Notes: generated by a model from the letters alone, not told the origin. DNA of 64,000 nucleotides from Microbulbifer sp. VAAF005 (GCF_030012985.1 NZ_CP120233.1:1781001-1845000), one strand, 5' to 3'; counted from the first letter of the stretch, positions 47,781 through 60,917 are shown. Program-made: numbers and translations.

Positions 47781-48323
47781 TTATTGCGCTTTCTTATCCC
47801 CAGAAGCCGGTACAAAGTCCAAAGCCAAAGAGTTTAGGCAGTAGCGCAAACCAGTGGGCTCCGGGCCATCTTTAAAAACATGTCCCAAGTGTTCCCCGCA
47901 CTTTGATAACACCTCAGTCCGCTTCAAGCCCCAGCTGTAATCGTCCTTTAAGACAATATTTTTTGGGTAGGCAACATCCCAAAAGCTGGGCCAACCAGTA
48001 CCCGATTCAAACTTCTGCTCAGAGCTGAAAACCGGTAAACGGCAACCTGCGGTAACATAAACCCCTTTCTCTTTGTTATTCAGAAGCTTGCCACTAAAAG
48101 CGGGCTCGGTACCTTTTTTCCAGAGAACTTTGTAGCGATCCTCTGGCAGGATCTGCTTCCAGACAGACTTAGGGATCTGATCGAGATCAGTCCCCTCTGC
48201 AATATGCTTTTCAGCTTGAGCGACCGTCATATTCTGATCGCGCTGGTGGTCATCGGCCTCAGAGCACGCCGAAAGGGTGGCGGCGCCACAAAGGAGGGTG
48301 AACAATATTGAATACCATGCCAT
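47781..48323 (-). CDS. msrB: Peptide-methionine (R)-S-oxide reductase MsrB, lipoprotein form
   Basis: Repairs methionine-R-sulfoxide. 180 aa: signal peptide with lipobox LSAC (Cys20), so it is predicted to be a membrane-anchored periplasmic enzyme. Catalytic domain: FESGTGWPSFWDVAYPKN, then CGEHLGHVFKDGP and the nucleophile in LRYCLNSLAL. The two CxxC zinc pairs of many MsrB proteins are each reduced to a single Cys (TAGCRLPVF, SKCGEHLG), so a zinc-free form is expected. Confidence 0.93.
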   Translation of the reverse strand: MAWYSILFTLLCGAATLSACSEADDHQRDQNMTVAQAEKHIAEGTDLDQIPKSVWKQILPEDRYKVLWKKGTEPAFSGKLLNNKEKGVYVTAGCRLPVFSSEQKFESGTGWPSFWDVAYPKNIVLKDDYSWGLKRTEVLSKCGEHLGHVFKDGPEPTGLRYCLNSLALDFVPASGDKKAQ

Positions 48324-48385
48324 CTGCTGTGCTCCTTCTACAGGGAATCAACACTAAGATTAGATGGCTATAGGGTAATTAAAGT

Positions 48386-51300
48386 TCAGGCGGCAGGCGG
48401 CAGCTGCTCCTCAGGGCGGGCCTCAACCTGCGACTCATTTCCCTCATCCTCCAGGACTGCTCCCTGGCGTTTAGCACCGTCACCATCGAATAACTTCTCA
48501 AATCGCATTTGTGGATCAGCCCAACCACCACTTATTCGGTAACTGACACTGGCGACTTTCTTAACTTGCTTTTTAAATGCCTTACTGATCAGGTAAACAC
48601 CTGCCGCCGCAGGTAATCCCCCTGCCAAGGCTGCAACCAGAGCGAGGTTATTCCCCACCGGCAAGGTAGCCACTAAGGTCAAGTCCAAATCTTCACGGAC
48701 TAAATTCACTCGTCCAGCCATCTGCAGTTCACTGGTCGGGCCCTCTACCTGGATCGGAACCGCAATAAGGAGCTGACCATCGCCTTCAAAGACCACTTCG
48801 CCCCTCACCCGATCAAAGGCCATACCACTTTTATAGAGATCTGAAAAATCAAGGCGTAAACGTCGAGCCCAAGTATCGAAGTTAAACAGCGACAATAAAC
48901 GCAACACGGTAGAGCCCGTCGCACCAGTAGAGCGCAGAAACCGACCATCGCGAATATCAATTTTGAGCTCCCCGGATAGCAGGCTGCTTTTCACCTGCGT
49001 CGGAGATCCCGCCCACTTAAAAGCGGTTTCAAAACTCGCCGACTTGCTTTCAATCAACGGCTCATGTCCCATCTCCCGCTGAATATCCGCGAGATCATCA
49101 GCCACCAACCGACCGATAAACTGTGATGATTCCTGCCCCTCAGCATCCCTCATCCATACCAGCTCGGCACCCGCTTCATTTTTGCCTTTGCCCTGCCCTT
49201 CAAGGCGGAACCCCCTCACCGTACCAAAGATGTCACTCAGCACCAGACGATCTACAGATGGCCTTAATTTAAATGACCAAGGACCCAATGCTTCCTCACC
49301 TATTTGCAGGCTTTCAGTACTGAAGTCAATCTGTGGCAAACTGGTAAAGTCAAACCCGGCCAAAGGGTCTGATACCACCTCTTCTATAAAGGGGTCCAAG
49401 GGGAACGCCTCATCGCCCAGTTCAGGCTGTTTTTCAGGCATTGGCAAGCGCAAGTGAGCGAGCTTCAAGCTCAACGGTGCAGTGCCATCCAATAGTCCAG
49501 CCAGATCCCCCGCAACCATTTCACTGTCAATTTTAAGCTTCCAGTTTGCCCCGACTCCCTCACCTTTAACATGGATATGCTCAATATCCACAGAACCCAG
49601 CTGCAACTGGTCAGTGCTGAGATCCAAGCGCACCGGTAGCGGTTGACTAGAACTCTCCTCAGCATCTACCGGTTTTTTTGTGGCTGCCGCAAAGGTATTG
49701 CCTTCTCTGTCGCCCGTTGGCTCAGAGGACTGATAGATGTCCAACAACGACTTCCAACGAAGAAAATCTACAGTGGAAATATCTCCTGTGACCGTTAACT
49801 CTCGTTTAGAAGGCAAGTTAGCCTCCGAATTCAAAGCAATCGCAGCTCGATCCAACTCCCCATCGATCAGCCAAAACTGCCCTTGTAAGTGCTCACCGTA
49901 ATCCATATGGAACAAGCTACCCTGCTCCCCGATAGGCACTCGTAATACAAAATTGGTTTCCGCTTCCGCTTCCTTGCCCAAGGGCTCAGGCAAGTTAACT
50001 GCGACGCCTGTCAGATTTGAGGTAAGTTCAAATATTGCGGCGTAGGGTGTTTCAGCTGATTTCGCAGGAATGGTCACCAGGGCCTGGTAATCCATCCCAC
50101 CCTCGAGCCACTGCAGCTCCGGCCGTGAACTCCATGCATGTACCGACTCAATCAGCGCATTACCGTCAATAATCACCTGGGTTTCCCTCGCATCCCCCTC
50201 ACCGAAGTGCTGGATACGTGCAGTCAGCGGGCGTCCCCACAATTTGCCTTTGACCTTGGTGCCCTCAAGGCCTGTAGTACTGTCATATTTAACCAAGCCA
50301 TTGAGTGCAGTCGTATCAAGACGCAGCCCCTGCAACTGAAGACCACCGTGATTCAATTTGAGTTCAACATGCTGCTTAGGCGCTACAGTTGCTCCTCCCA
50401 ATGGAAGAGACAGGGACACGGCGCCATCTAATTGGCCCGTCAGAGTCCAGTCATCAAAGGCACTTCCAAGGTGATCCCTGATTGGTGATTCACGCAACAG
50501 ACGCAATCCATCGGCGGCAGGACCAGCCACACCAGTTCGCACGTCCAGGCGTGAGCCTCCCCCGCTTGAGGAGTTACTGCAACCTGGATATTTTTCGCAT
50601 CCATGCTCCAAAGCTTGGCTTTATTGGCGTTGACCCGCACAATTTCATCATCGAGCAACAAGCGACCATCCACTTGTCGAACTCCAGGCCAGTCACTGGC
50701 GTAATCCAAGCTCGCATTTGAAAAATCGAGCGCCAACTGAATAGTCCGGCGCTTAGAGTGAACCCCGATCGCTCGAAGGGATTCATCCTTGCCATCTTTG
50801 CTATAACTACTGCCGCGATAAATAAAAGCTGCGCTCTCAACGCGCCCTTGATTGTTTTCACCCAAACCAGTTTTCAGCCATTTGCGCAAGTCATCACTGA
50901 CAACAAATGGCACCAGCTCTTCTTGAGTAACAACACCCGCATCTTTCAAAGACAGGGACAGCACCAGATCCGCCGGTCGTGTCTGGGCGTAAAAAGGTAG
51001 TGAAAGCATAAACTGTCCACCGACCTCTCCGAGCTCACCATTCAGCATCAATGGGCCCGAAAAGACGGTAACTGCATTCTGCGCCTTATCGACATTCCAA
51101 GAGATGGTGCCGCTGGCTTGCTCAAACCCAAAGGCGTTTTTGTACAGGTTGGGAAAGTGTGCCCCCAGGGGAGTGCCATCGAGCTCAACCCGACCGCTGG
51201 CGCCCTCAACTTGTAAATATCCGCTCAGTTGGGCAATAGCCGGGGCTCCACGGAATGCTTCAGCGGTAATATCTTTCAGGTTTGCACTTATCTCTAACTG

Positions 51301-52539
51301 ACGGCCCGCACCAGTCCGAAGACGCACGCTGTGTAATTGGCCTCGAGGCTTTAGAGCGCGCAACCACTCATCAGCAGCTCCCTCGAGCAGAGACAGGCGA
51401 TTTAAAATACCGCTCCATCCTGCGAGATCAACCACATCAGCCACTAGGGACAACCCTTCTTGATCGCTTCTCACCTGCAGATTGAGCGGCGGCATTTGCA
51501 GGTCCTGCCAGTCAATTTGAATATTCTGCAAAGCTAATCGCCAGTGCTCACCAGGCAGCCAACGCCCAGACAAATCCCCAGAAAAAGCTCTCAGTGGGGC
51601 CAGGCTATGCTCCTCTATATCATTTGCCTTTTGCATATCGGCCAAGCTCTCAACTTGAGCCAGATCCACCTGACCGACTATGCGATAGCCACTGGCAGCA
51701 TTACTGTGAAGCCATAAGCGGCCATCTGCCCATTTCTTCCCTTTCCAATGGAACCGGTCAGGCAACGGAGTAAGTTCGTGCAGCAAGTCAATGATATCTT
51801 CGTCGAGTAGCAACTCATTAAGCTGCATATAGCCCCGCAGTGAGAAGTGCTCTTTATCTTTCGGGTTGCCCCGCCCCTCTAGCACAACCCGCAGGGTCTC
51901 TTCATCAACTTGGCTACTCTCCCCTTCACGGGAAATAAAAGCCCGTGCAGTCAGTCGGTGAAAATCTCCACTATTTTCCAGCTGGATTTCAGGCAAATTA
52001 ATTTCTGCCAGCTGCTCATCGGGAAGGCGCACAGTGATCGCTGCATCACTGATTTGGATTTTGGGGCTCAATTGGAACAGGCGGGCCGGATCTGCGGCTT
52101 CGGGATTAGGTGCAGTGCTGCCTTCAAGCTTAAGTGGGGCATCGGGAAACCCCTGCAGATACCAGAGGCCATTTTCATCGCGGTTGAGCCCGGCCGAAAA
52201 CTGATTCATTTGCAGGTCTTTCCAGACCAACTCTCTATTCCATAGGCTGGAAAGCAAATCCAGCTGGAACAGACCGTGCCCCATTCTCAGCTCACCGTGT
52301 TCCCCCAGGCGCAGCCCATCCAGCTGCAATGCAACTTCAAGGGCCTCCCAACGCAGGGAAATACGATCCATCTGTACAGGAACACCAAGCTGCTCACTAA
52401 GCCAATGACTAATCTGTGGACGATAGTTCTCTACCTGCGGGGACAGCAATCGCCCTGTCTGCACGATGATTGCCAGGGCAATCACCAAGCTTATCGACAG
52501 CAACCAGAATTTTCTTGCAATCCAGCGTATTACAACCAT
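48386..52539 (-). CDS. yhdP: YhdP family AsmA-like envelope protein (apparent frameshift)
   Basis: Very large inner-membrane-anchored AsmA-like protein; E. coli YhdP (with TamB and YdbH) moves phospholipids to the outer membrane. Two overlapping frames, from 52539 to about 50440 and from 50611 to 48386, together give about 1384 aa (E. coli 1266). Adding one G to the five-G run (C on the plus strand, 50559-50563) joins them through PQAGGGSRLDVRTGVAG. Start ATG 52539 (MVVIRWIARKFW) with GGTGAGGGT upstream, then a transmembrane helix. The rest is long beta-rich repeats ending in an AsmA_2-like domain and a Pro/Glu tail. Confidence 0.85.
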
Positions 52540-52620
52540 CGCTATACCCTCACCAGCGAACAGGCGTAGACCGAGTGCTGACAATAAGCTCTCGTAGCTT
52601 GCGGGCGGGTGAATAAAGGA

Positions 52621-54107
52621 TTACACAAGAACAATGTCATACTGCTCCTGGTTGTAAATGGGCTCTACCTGGAATTGGATAGGCCGACCAATAAATTCTT
52701 CAAGGTCGGCGACATTGGCCGACTCTTCATCGAGCAAAAGATCTATTACCACCTGGCTAGCCAGCACCATTATTTTTTCACTATCGTAAGAGCGCGCTTC
52801 ACGAATAATCTCACGGAAAACCTCGAAACAAACCGTCTCAGCACTCTTTAGGGTCCCCCTACCACTACAGACTGAGCAGGGTTCACATAAAATCTGTCCC
52901 AATGACTCTCTGGTGCGCTTGCGAGTCATTTCAACCAATCCAAGCTCTGAGACCCCAGTGATGCTGGACTTGGCATGATCCCGTTCCAGAGCCTTTTCCA
53001 GGGTGCGCAAGACTTGCCTCTGGTGCTCAGGATCTTTCATATCGATAAAATCGATAATGATAATCCCCCCAGATTCCTCAAACGCAACTGGCGGGCAATT
53101 GCTGTGGCGGCCTCCAGATTGGTTTTGAAGATAGTCTCTTCCAGATTCCGGTGGCCAACAAAAGCACCGGTATTGACGTCAATCGTACTCATCGCTTCTG
53201 TCTGCTCTACGATCAGGTAGCCGCCAGACTTTAAAGTTACTTTGTTGTGCAGTGCTCTTCTTATCTCCTCTTCAACACCGTACAAATCAAACAGTGGGCG
53301 CTCACCGGGGTAGTGCTCCAGACGACCGGCAATCTCCGGCGCATATTTACCGGCAAATTCTGCCGCACGACCGTGAGCCTCACGGGAGTCTATACGAATC
53401 TTTTCTGTATAGGGGCGCGCAAGGTCACGCAATGCACGCATAAATAACGGAAGATCCTCATAGATAACCGAAGGCACCGGACGCTCCTTGATTCGCTCGT
53501 CCAGCTCGCCCCACAATTTGTATAGGAACGGGATATCCCTCAACAGCTCTTCCTCGCTCACCCCCTCGGCAACAGTACGTAAAATAAAGCCTCCGTCAGC
53601 AGACAAGCCATCCTCTGCGAGGCGCAGTGAAGCCGCTTCAACCAATTGGCGCAGCCGCTCTCGTTCGCTCTCATCTTCAATACGGTTGGAGATGCCGATA
53701 TGGCGGGTTTGCGGCATATATACCAGATAGCGCGCAGAGACCGATAAATGGGTAGTCAGTCGAGCCCCTTTACTGCTGATCGGGTCTTTCACCACCTGTA
53801 CAATCAGTGACTGCCCCTCCCTGACCAAAGCGCGAATATCTGCTACCTCAGCATCCCGCGCCTCCATGCCTTCATCATCGAGAGGCGCGATATCCGACGC
53901 ATGAATAAAGCCTGCACGTTCAAGGCCAATATCGACAAAAGCCGCCTGCATCCCGGGTAATACACGAATCACCTTTCCCTTGTAGATATTGCCTACAATC
54001 CCGCGCCGCGCGCTGCGCTCCAGATAGACTTCCTGAAGCACACCATTCTCTACCAAGGCCACCCGGGTTTCGGTTGGTGCGACATTAATTAACAGCTCTT
54101 CGCTCAA
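52621..54107 (-). CDS. rng: Ribonuclease G (apparent frameshift)
   Basis: Endoribonuclease of the RNase E/G family that matures 16S rRNA 5' ends. Two frames: 54107 to 53037 and 53040 to 52621. Adding one G to the six-G run (C on the plus strand, 53065-53070) restores the catalytic [13 protein letters not shown] segment and gives 495 aa (E. coli 489). N-terminal S1 domain ([23 protein letters not shown]), SAKGARLT-like region (SSKGARLTT), the catalytic Asp in [12 protein letters not shown], and the C-terminal zinc-link [14 protein letters not shown] start at 54107 overlaps the maf stop (TTGA), with AGGAGG upstream. Confidence 0.9.
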
Positions 54108-54715
54108 GATTGGCCCTCCTGCCAATAGGGAATTCCCGCATGATCCAGCATCGGAATCAGAGCTTCCAGGGGGAGTCCGACAACATTGCTATAACTGCCA
54201 CTAAAAGCTTCTACCAAGGCGGCGCCAAAACCCTGTATACCGTAACCGCCGGCCTTATCGACAGGTTCCCCGGTCCTCCAGTAATCTGCTATTTGAGCTC
54301 TGGACAGGTGGCGAAACCTCACTCGAGTTTCCACCACGCGGCTAAACTGGCATTCCTGGGAGCGCAAACACACTGCAGTAAACACAGAGTGCTCTACACC
54401 CGACAAAGTCAACATCATGGATTCAAAGTCAGTAAAATCTTCCGGCTTTTCCAGTAATCTGTCGCCCGCCATAACCACCGTATCCGCTCCCAAGGTCCAA
54501 AGCCCTTCTGGACAGCCAGCAGCGCGAAATCCAGCGATAACCTTGTCATGAGCCAGGCGCTCTATGTACTCAAGAGTACTTTCATTAGGTTGCTTTTGTT
54601 CTATAACAGAAGGTGATAATTGGGAAAAAGACACCCCAATTTGGGTCAATAGTTCGGCGCGACGCGGTGAACCCGAGGCTAAAAGAAGTCGATTGTCAGA
54701 AGCGCTTTTTGTCAC
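54104..54715 (-). CDS. maf: Maf family nucleotide pyrophosphatase (dTTP/UTP, YhdE type)
   Basis: Hydrolyses dTTP, UTP and modified nucleotides. 203 aa. [18 protein letters not shown] at the N-terminus, [28 protein letters not shown] and [31 protein letters not shown] at the C-terminus, the last being the conserved Maf block. GTG start at 54715. The order mreBCD-maf-rng-yhdP is conserved in gammaproteobacteria. Confidence 0.94.
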   Translation of the reverse strand: MTKSASDNRLLLASGSPRRAELLTQIGVSFSQLSPSVIEQKQPNESTLEYIERLAHDKVIAGFRAAGCPEGLWTLGADTVVMAGDRLLEKPEDFTDFESMMLTLSGVEHSVFTAVCLRSQECQFSRVVETRVRFRHLSRAQIADYWRTGEPVDKAGGYGIQGFGAALVEAFSGSYSNVVGLPLEALIPMLDHAGIPYWQEGQS

Positions 54716-54812
54716 TCTAATACATATTCCCTGTGGGCCAGCGGCTGATTATAGCGATACTGTTCGAAAAATGATCGATTTTTTACACTGATTTACAGTG
54801 CTGACGAGACGG

Positions 54813-55307
54813 TCAACGAACGTGTAAACGCCCGGAAAGGCTCCTCAGCCATGGGGTCACCCAGGGCCAGAGCAGGGCTGTGGTAAGAGCTGGCCACAGG
54901 AAGGTCAGCCCGGGTACCGACTTCCCCTCAAGGCCATGCACCCAATTGCCCACGACTTGGTGAATACCCACCAGAACAAATACCCACAATAATTGCTGGG
55001 CGGGGTTAAATGCTCGGGTACGCTGGTATGTAAGCAGACTGAAATAGGCGAGAACCGACAGGGCTAGGGCGTGAGTTCCCAGGCTCGCCCCAGTAGCCAA
55101 ATCCTGGAATATACCGATCACCCAGGCGAACCCCACGCCAAAGCTCTGAGGCATGCGAGTAATCCAGAATATCACCAGCAAGGCCGGAAATGCAGGACGA
55201 AACCAAAGCCATTGTTGCGGCAAAGGCATAACGGCAAGCAGCAAGGACAGCAGAATCGTGACCGCAATAAACCAGCGGTTATTCGCTTGCAACAGAGCGT
55301 CCTCCAT
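54813..55307 (-). CDS. mreD: Rod shape-determining protein MreD
   Basis: Inner-membrane component of the elongasome. 164 aa with five hydrophobic segments and the family positions PALLVIFWITRMPQSFGVGFAW and GIFQDLATGASLGTHAL. ATG at 55307; the 5' end overlaps mreC by 29 bp. It lies between mreC and maf, as usual. Confidence 0.92.
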   Translation of the reverse strand: MEDALLQANNRWFIAVTILLSLLLAVMPLPQQWLWFRPAFPALLVIFWITRMPQSFGVGFAWVIGIFQDLATGASLGTHALALSVLAYFSLLTYQRTRAFNPAQQLLWVFVLVGIHQVVGNWVHGLEGKSVPGLTFLWPALTTALLWPWVTPWLRSLSGRLHVR

Positions 55308-56121
55308 CGCCGATAACCGCTAATACAAATCGACTGCGATTCATTCGTCCCCTAGGTAGCACTTCGGCCTCCGCAAAGGGTTTCCCCGGATCTCTCTGCA
55401 CCGAAATAACCTCTCCAACCGGATAACCCGCAGGAAACCGACTTCCCAGACCAGAACTGAGTAACAAGTCGCCTTCACGGATATCACTTGTATTGGCGAG
55501 ATGACGCAACTTCAGACGATACAGGTCACCTGTTCCCTCAGCGACAGTGCGCATGCTGTTGCGTAAAACCTGGACAGGAATAGCATGACTTGAATCAGTG
55601 ATCAGCAGGATACGACTATAAGAGTCACCAGCCTCAATCACCTGCCCCAGCAAACCGCTGGCATCCATTACCGGGGTGCCAATATCAACGCCGTCATCCC
55701 GGCCCTTGTCAATCAGCAGTACATGCTCCAGAGGGTCAGGGGTAACACCCACCACCTGGGCCACCAGTACTCGGTCGTCGACCATTTCCGCCGAATTCAT
55801 CAGCTCTTTTAGCTGAGTATTCTCCGCTTTGACGGCAGCCAATAACTGGCTGCGTTGTTCCAGTAACAGTACCTGCCGCTTGAGGCGACTGTTCTCTTCT
55901 TGTAACTCCTCGCGAGAGCGAAACTGTTCATCCGCCCAATCACCCACACGCTCAGGGGCACCTGTCACCCAATACAGTGGAGCGATCACCCCAGATAAGC
56001 GTTCGCGAACAGGCTGAAACCAATTGGTGTAATGATCGGAGACGATCAGCAAGATTGCGAGTATGGCGAGAAAGCCCAAGCGGTATTCAGCAGAGGGACC
56101 GCGGGTAAATAGCGGTTTCAC
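55279..56121 (-). CDS. mreC: Rod shape-determining protein MreC
   Basis: Bitopic protein with a periplasmic scaffold that activates RodA-PBP2. About 280 aa: one transmembrane helix (about 15-32), a coiled coil (FRSREELQEENSRLKRQVLLLEQR region, about 70-105), then the beta-barrel domain with VAQVVGVTPDPLEHVLLIDKG and DLLLSSGLGSRFPAGYPVG. GTG at 56121 is preferred over a TTG at 56127 because of spacing from GAGGG. Confidence 0.94.
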   Translation of the reverse strand: MKPLFTRGPSAEYRLGFLAILAILLIVSDHYTNWFQPVRERLSGVIAPLYWVTGAPERVGDWADEQFRSREELQEENSRLKRQVLLLEQRSQLLAAVKAENTQLKELMNSAEMVDDRVLVAQVVGVTPDPLEHVLLIDKGRDDGVDIGTPVMDASGLLGQVIEAGDSYSRILLITDSSHAIPVQVLRNSMRTVAEGTGDLYRLKLRHLANTSDIREGDLLLSSGLGSRFPAGYPVGEVISVQRDPGKPFAEAEVLPRGRMNRSRFVLAVIGDGGRSVASE

Positions 56122-56201
56122 AGGCAATTCCCTCTTAGCAGGTCAATCAAAGACAATGAGATCAGCACAAGCTATAAAAGTGCTTGCTCTGTTTTTATTA
56201 C

Positions 56202-56233
56202 AGGGAGCCCCCGGATAAAACCACAGGCTCCCT
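56202..56233 (-). terminator. Hairpin in the mreB-mreC gap
   Basis: AGGGAGCC and GGCTCCCT form a perfect 8-bp stem with a 16-nt loop. On the minus strand, downstream of mreB, it is followed by GTAATAAAAA, not T, so it may attenuate or act as an mRNA stabiliser that lets MreB exceed MreC and MreD. Confidence 0.45.
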
Positions 56234-56257
56234 AACTATATTACGCAATGCCGTCTG

Positions 56258-57649
<1,392 letters not shown>

Positions 57650-57937
57650 ATGACAGTGGATACGCAAACTGTAGAAAAACTTGCGGAGTTGGCCCGAATC
57701 GCCATATCCAAAGAAACCATCGATGAAGTCAGCAACCGTCTCGGGGATGTTTTGCAATTGGTAGACCAGCTGCAATCCACCAATACCGATGGTATCGCCC
57801 CGATGGCGCACCCACTGGACGAAGTTCAGGAGCTTCGCACCGACACAGTAACAGAGACTGACAATCGAGAAGACTTCCTAACACTGGCTCCCCAAACCGA
57901 AGAAGGCCTCTACCTGGTTCCCAAAGTGATTGATTAA
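57650..57937 (+). CDS. gatC: Asp-tRNA(Asn)/Glu-tRNA(Gln) amidotransferase subunit GatC
   Basis: Small stabilising subunit of the GatCAB amidotransferase. 95 aa. LAELARIAISKETIDEVSNRL, LVDQLQSTNTDGIAPMAHPLD and VPKVID at the end. ATG at 57650 after GGAGGAG. First gene of gatCAB. Confidence 0.96.
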   Translation: MTVDTQTVEKLAELARIAISKETIDEVSNRLGDVLQLVDQLQSTNTDGIAPMAHPLDEVQELRTDTVTETDNREDFLTLAPQTEEGLYLVPKVID

Positions 57938-58008
57938 CCGGTCCAACACCAACGAAATCCACCTAAATACCCAGCCCTCAGCCCGTCTAGAGCCTTTAAG
58001 GGAATAAC

Positions 58009-59454
58009 ATGCATCAGCTTACTATCGCCGAGATCATCCGTGGATTGCGGAGCAAAGAGTTCTCAAGTACAGAGCTAACCCGCCATTTACTCGGCCGCAT
58101 CCAGCAACTGGACAGCAACTACAACAGTTTTATTACCGTCACCGAAGAGAGCGCCCTAGCGCAAGCCGCAGCCGCCGACCAACGCCTGGCCAACGGAGAG
58201 GCACCGGCACTGTGCGGTGTGCCCATCGCCCACAAAGATATTATTTGCACTAACGGCGTGCGCACCAGCTGTGCCTCAAAAATGCTGGATAATTTTATCC
58301 CTCCCTACGATGCCACGGTGGTAGATAACCTCAACGCTGCCGGCACCGTCTCCCTGGGCAAGACCAATATGGATGAATTCGCCATGGGCTCATCCAACGA
58401 AAGCAGCTTTTACGGCCCAGTAAAAAACCCCTGGAATACCCGCTGTGTGCCCGGCGGTTCCTCCGGTGGCTCAGCTGCGGCAGTTGCTGCACAACTGATA
58501 CCCGGCGCTACAGCTACCGATACCGGCGGCTCTATTCGCCAGCCGGCAGCGTTGACAAACACCACCGGGCTGAAGCCCACCTACGGGCGTATTTCCCGCT
58601 ACGGTATCGTTGCCTACGCCTCCAGCCTGGATCAGGCCGGCCCCATAGCCCGCAATGCGGAAGACGCTGCTTATTTGCTCTCCGCCATGGCCAGCCACGA
58701 CCCGAAAGATTCCACCAGTCTGAAGCAGCAGCTCACTGACTTTTCCGCCGAACTGAATAACCCGATCGCCGGGCTGCGGATCGGAGTACCCCGAGAGTAC
58801 TTTGGGGAGGGGCTTAACCCTGAAACCGCAAGCCGGGTTCAGGAAGCTTTGAGAGCGTTTGAAAAGCTGGGGGCTCAACTGGTCGATATCAGCCTGCCAC
58901 ATACCGAGTTAGCGATACCTGCTTACTATGTGATCGCCCCCGCTGAAGCCTCTGCCAACCTATCTCGATTCGATGGGGTGCGCTATGGCTACCGCTGTGA
59001 AGAGCCCAAAGACCTGCGCGATCTCTATATGCGCTCCCGTGGTGAAGGCTTCGGTGAAGAAGTGCAGCGTCGCATCCTGGTAGGCACCTACGCCCTGTCC
59101 GCCGGTTATTACGATGCTTATTACAACAAAGCCCAACAGGCCCGACGCCTGATCAAGCAGGACTTTGTCGAAGCATTCGAAAAAGTGGATGTGATTATGG
59201 GCCCCACGACCCCCTCCCCCGCTTTCGAGCTTGGCGCAAAGAGCGCTGACCCGGTAGCTATGTACCTGGAGGATATCTACACCATCGCCACCAACCTCGC
59301 CGGACTACCGGGCATGTCTGTACCCTGTGGCCTGGTGGACAATATGCCAGTGGGCCTGCAAATAACCGGTAATTACCTGGAAGAGGCGCGCATGCTCAAT
59401 ATCGCCCACCAATACCAACAGGTAACCGACTGGCACAAAGCCAGCGCCGTATAA
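58009..59454 (+). CDS. gatA: Asp-tRNA(Asn)/Glu-tRNA(Gln) amidotransferase subunit GatA
   Basis: Glutaminase subunit that generates ammonia for amidation of misacylated tRNA. 481 aa, normal. Amidase-signature triad: Lys76 (AHKDI), Ser151 (GGSSGGSAA) and Ser175 ([11 protein letters not shown]). ATG at 58009; gatB follows 11 bp later. Presence of GatCAB suggests that Asn-tRNA and/or Gln-tRNA is made by transamidation. Confidence 0.97.
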   Translation: MHQLTIAEIIRGLRSKEFSSTELTRHLLGRIQQLDSNYNSFITVTEESALAQAAAADQRLANGEAPALCGVPIAHKDIICTNGVRTSCASKMLDNFIPPYDATVVDNLNAAGTVSLGKTNMDEFAMGSSNESSFYGPVKNPWNTRCVPGGSSGGSAAAVAAQLIPGATATDTGGSIRQPAALTNTTGLKPTYGRISRYGIVAYASSLDQAGPIARNAEDAAYLLSAMASHDPKDSTSLKQQLTDFSAELNNPIAGLRIGVPREYFGEGLNPETASRVQEALRAFEKLGAQLVDISLPHTELAIPAYYVIAPAEASANLSRFDGVRYGYRCEEPKDLRDLYMRSRGEGFGEEVQRRILVGTYALSAGYYDAYYNKAQQARRLIKQDFVEAFEKVDVIMGPTTPSPAFELGAKSADPVAMYLEDIYTIATNLAGLPGMSVPCGLVDNMPVGLQITGNYLEEARMLNIAHQYQQVTDWHKASAV

Positions 59455-59465
59455 GGAGATAAATT

Positions 59466-60917
59466 GTGGAATGGGAAATCGTTATCGGGTTGGAAATTCA
59501 CGTCCAGCTCTCCACCCAGTCAAAACTCTTTTCCGGCGCTAGCATCCGCTTTGGCGCCGAGCCGAATACCCAGGCATGCGCTGTGGACCTGGCCATGCCA
59601 GGCACACTGCCGGTACCCAATGAGGAAGCATTTCGTTTTGCAGTAATGTTCGGCCTGGCGATGAACGCAGAGATCGGCAAGCGCTCTGTTTTTGAACGCA
59701 AGAATTACTTCTATCCCGACTTGCCCAAGGGCTATCAAACCACTCAATTGGAGCAGCCGATTGTCGGCCCAGGTGAAGTGGAAATTCACCTGGAAGATGG
59801 CAGCAGTAAGAAGGTGCGTTTGCACCACGCTCACCTGGAGGAAGATGCCGGTAAATCCCTGCATGAAGATTTCCACGGGATGTCTGGTATCGACCTGAAC
59901 CGCGCAGGTACGCCGCTGATCGAGATTGTCTCTGAACCGGATATGCGCAGTGCCGCCGAGGCTGTGGCCTACCTGAAAAAAATTCACAGTATCGTAACCT
60001 ACCTGGGCATTTCCGATGGTGATATGTCCCAGGGCTCACTGCGCTGTGATGCCAATGTGTCTGTGCGCTTAAAAGGCGAAGAAAAACTCGGCACCCGCAC
60101 AGAGTTAAAAAACATCAATTCTTTCCGTTTTGTCGAGCGCGCAATTAAAGTCGAAGCTGAACGTCAGATCGACATCCTGGAAGACGGCGGCACTATTACC
60201 CAGGAAACCCGCCTCTACGACGCGGACAAAAATGAAACCCGCTCTATGCGCAGCAAAGAAGTGGCCAATGATTACCGCTACTTCCCCTGCCCGGACCTTC
60301 TGCCAGTTGTACTCACTGATGAATATGTCGAACAACTGCGCAGCATCCTGCCAGAACTGCCTGATGCAAAAGCAGCCCGCTTCCAAGCGGAATACCAGCT
60401 ATCTGCTTATGATGCAGACCAGCTGACACAGGAGCGTGCCAGTGCAGACTATTTTGAAACTGTGAGTAAATCCTGTGGCGAATCCAAGCTTGCCGCCAAC
60501 TGGATTAACGGTGAACTGGCAGCGCTGCTCAACCGTCGTGAACTTACTATTTCACAATCTCCGGTTTCTGCCGACCAGCTAGCTGGACTAATCGCACGGA
60601 TCAAAGACAACACCATTTCCAGTAAGATCGCCAAACAGGTATTCGAGGCTATTGCCGACGGAGAGGGCAGTGCCGACGAAGTCATCGAAAAGCGTGGCCT
60701 GAAACAGGTTTCGGATACCGGCGCTATCGAAAAAATGGTGGATGAAGTGATTGCTGCAAGCGGTGCTCAAGTAGAAAACTACCGCAAGGCAGATGAATCA
60801 AAACGCCCCAAAATGATGGGGTATTTCGTCGGGCAGATAATGAAAGCGTCCAAGGGGCAAGCAAACCCACAGATGATTAATAAAATCCTCAAGCAAAAAT
60901 TGGACGCACTACTTTAA
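59466..60917 (+). CDS. gatB: Asp-tRNA(Asn)/Glu-tRNA(Gln) amidotransferase subunit GatB
   Basis: tRNA-binding kinase/transamidase subunit. 483 aa. [19 protein letters not shown] at the N-terminus, the [13 protein letters not shown] and [11 protein letters not shown] motifs, [34 protein letters not shown] and a C-terminal YqeY-like helical tail with [22 protein letters not shown] start at 59466 with AAGGAGA upstream. Confidence 0.97.
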   Translation: MEWEIVIGLEIHVQLSTQSKLFSGASIRFGAEPNTQACAVDLAMPGTLPVPNEEAFRFAVMFGLAMNAEIGKRSVFERKNYFYPDLPKGYQTTQLEQPIVGPGEVEIHLEDGSSKKVRLHHAHLEEDAGKSLHEDFHGMSGIDLNRAGTPLIEIVSEPDMRSAAEAVAYLKKIHSIVTYLGISDGDMSQGSLRCDANVSVRLKGEEKLGTRTELKNINSFRFVERAIKVEAERQIDILEDGGTITQETRLYDADKNETRSMRSKEVANDYRYFPCPDLLPVVLTDEYVEQLRSILPELPDAKAARFQAEYQLSAYDADQLTQERASADYFETVSKSCGESKLAANWINGELAALLNRRELTISQSPVSADQLAGLIARIKDNTISSKIAKQVFEAIADGEGSADEVIEKRGLKQVSDTGAIEKMVDEVIAASGAQVENYRKADESKRPKMMGYFVGQIMKASKGQANPQMINKILKQKLDALL

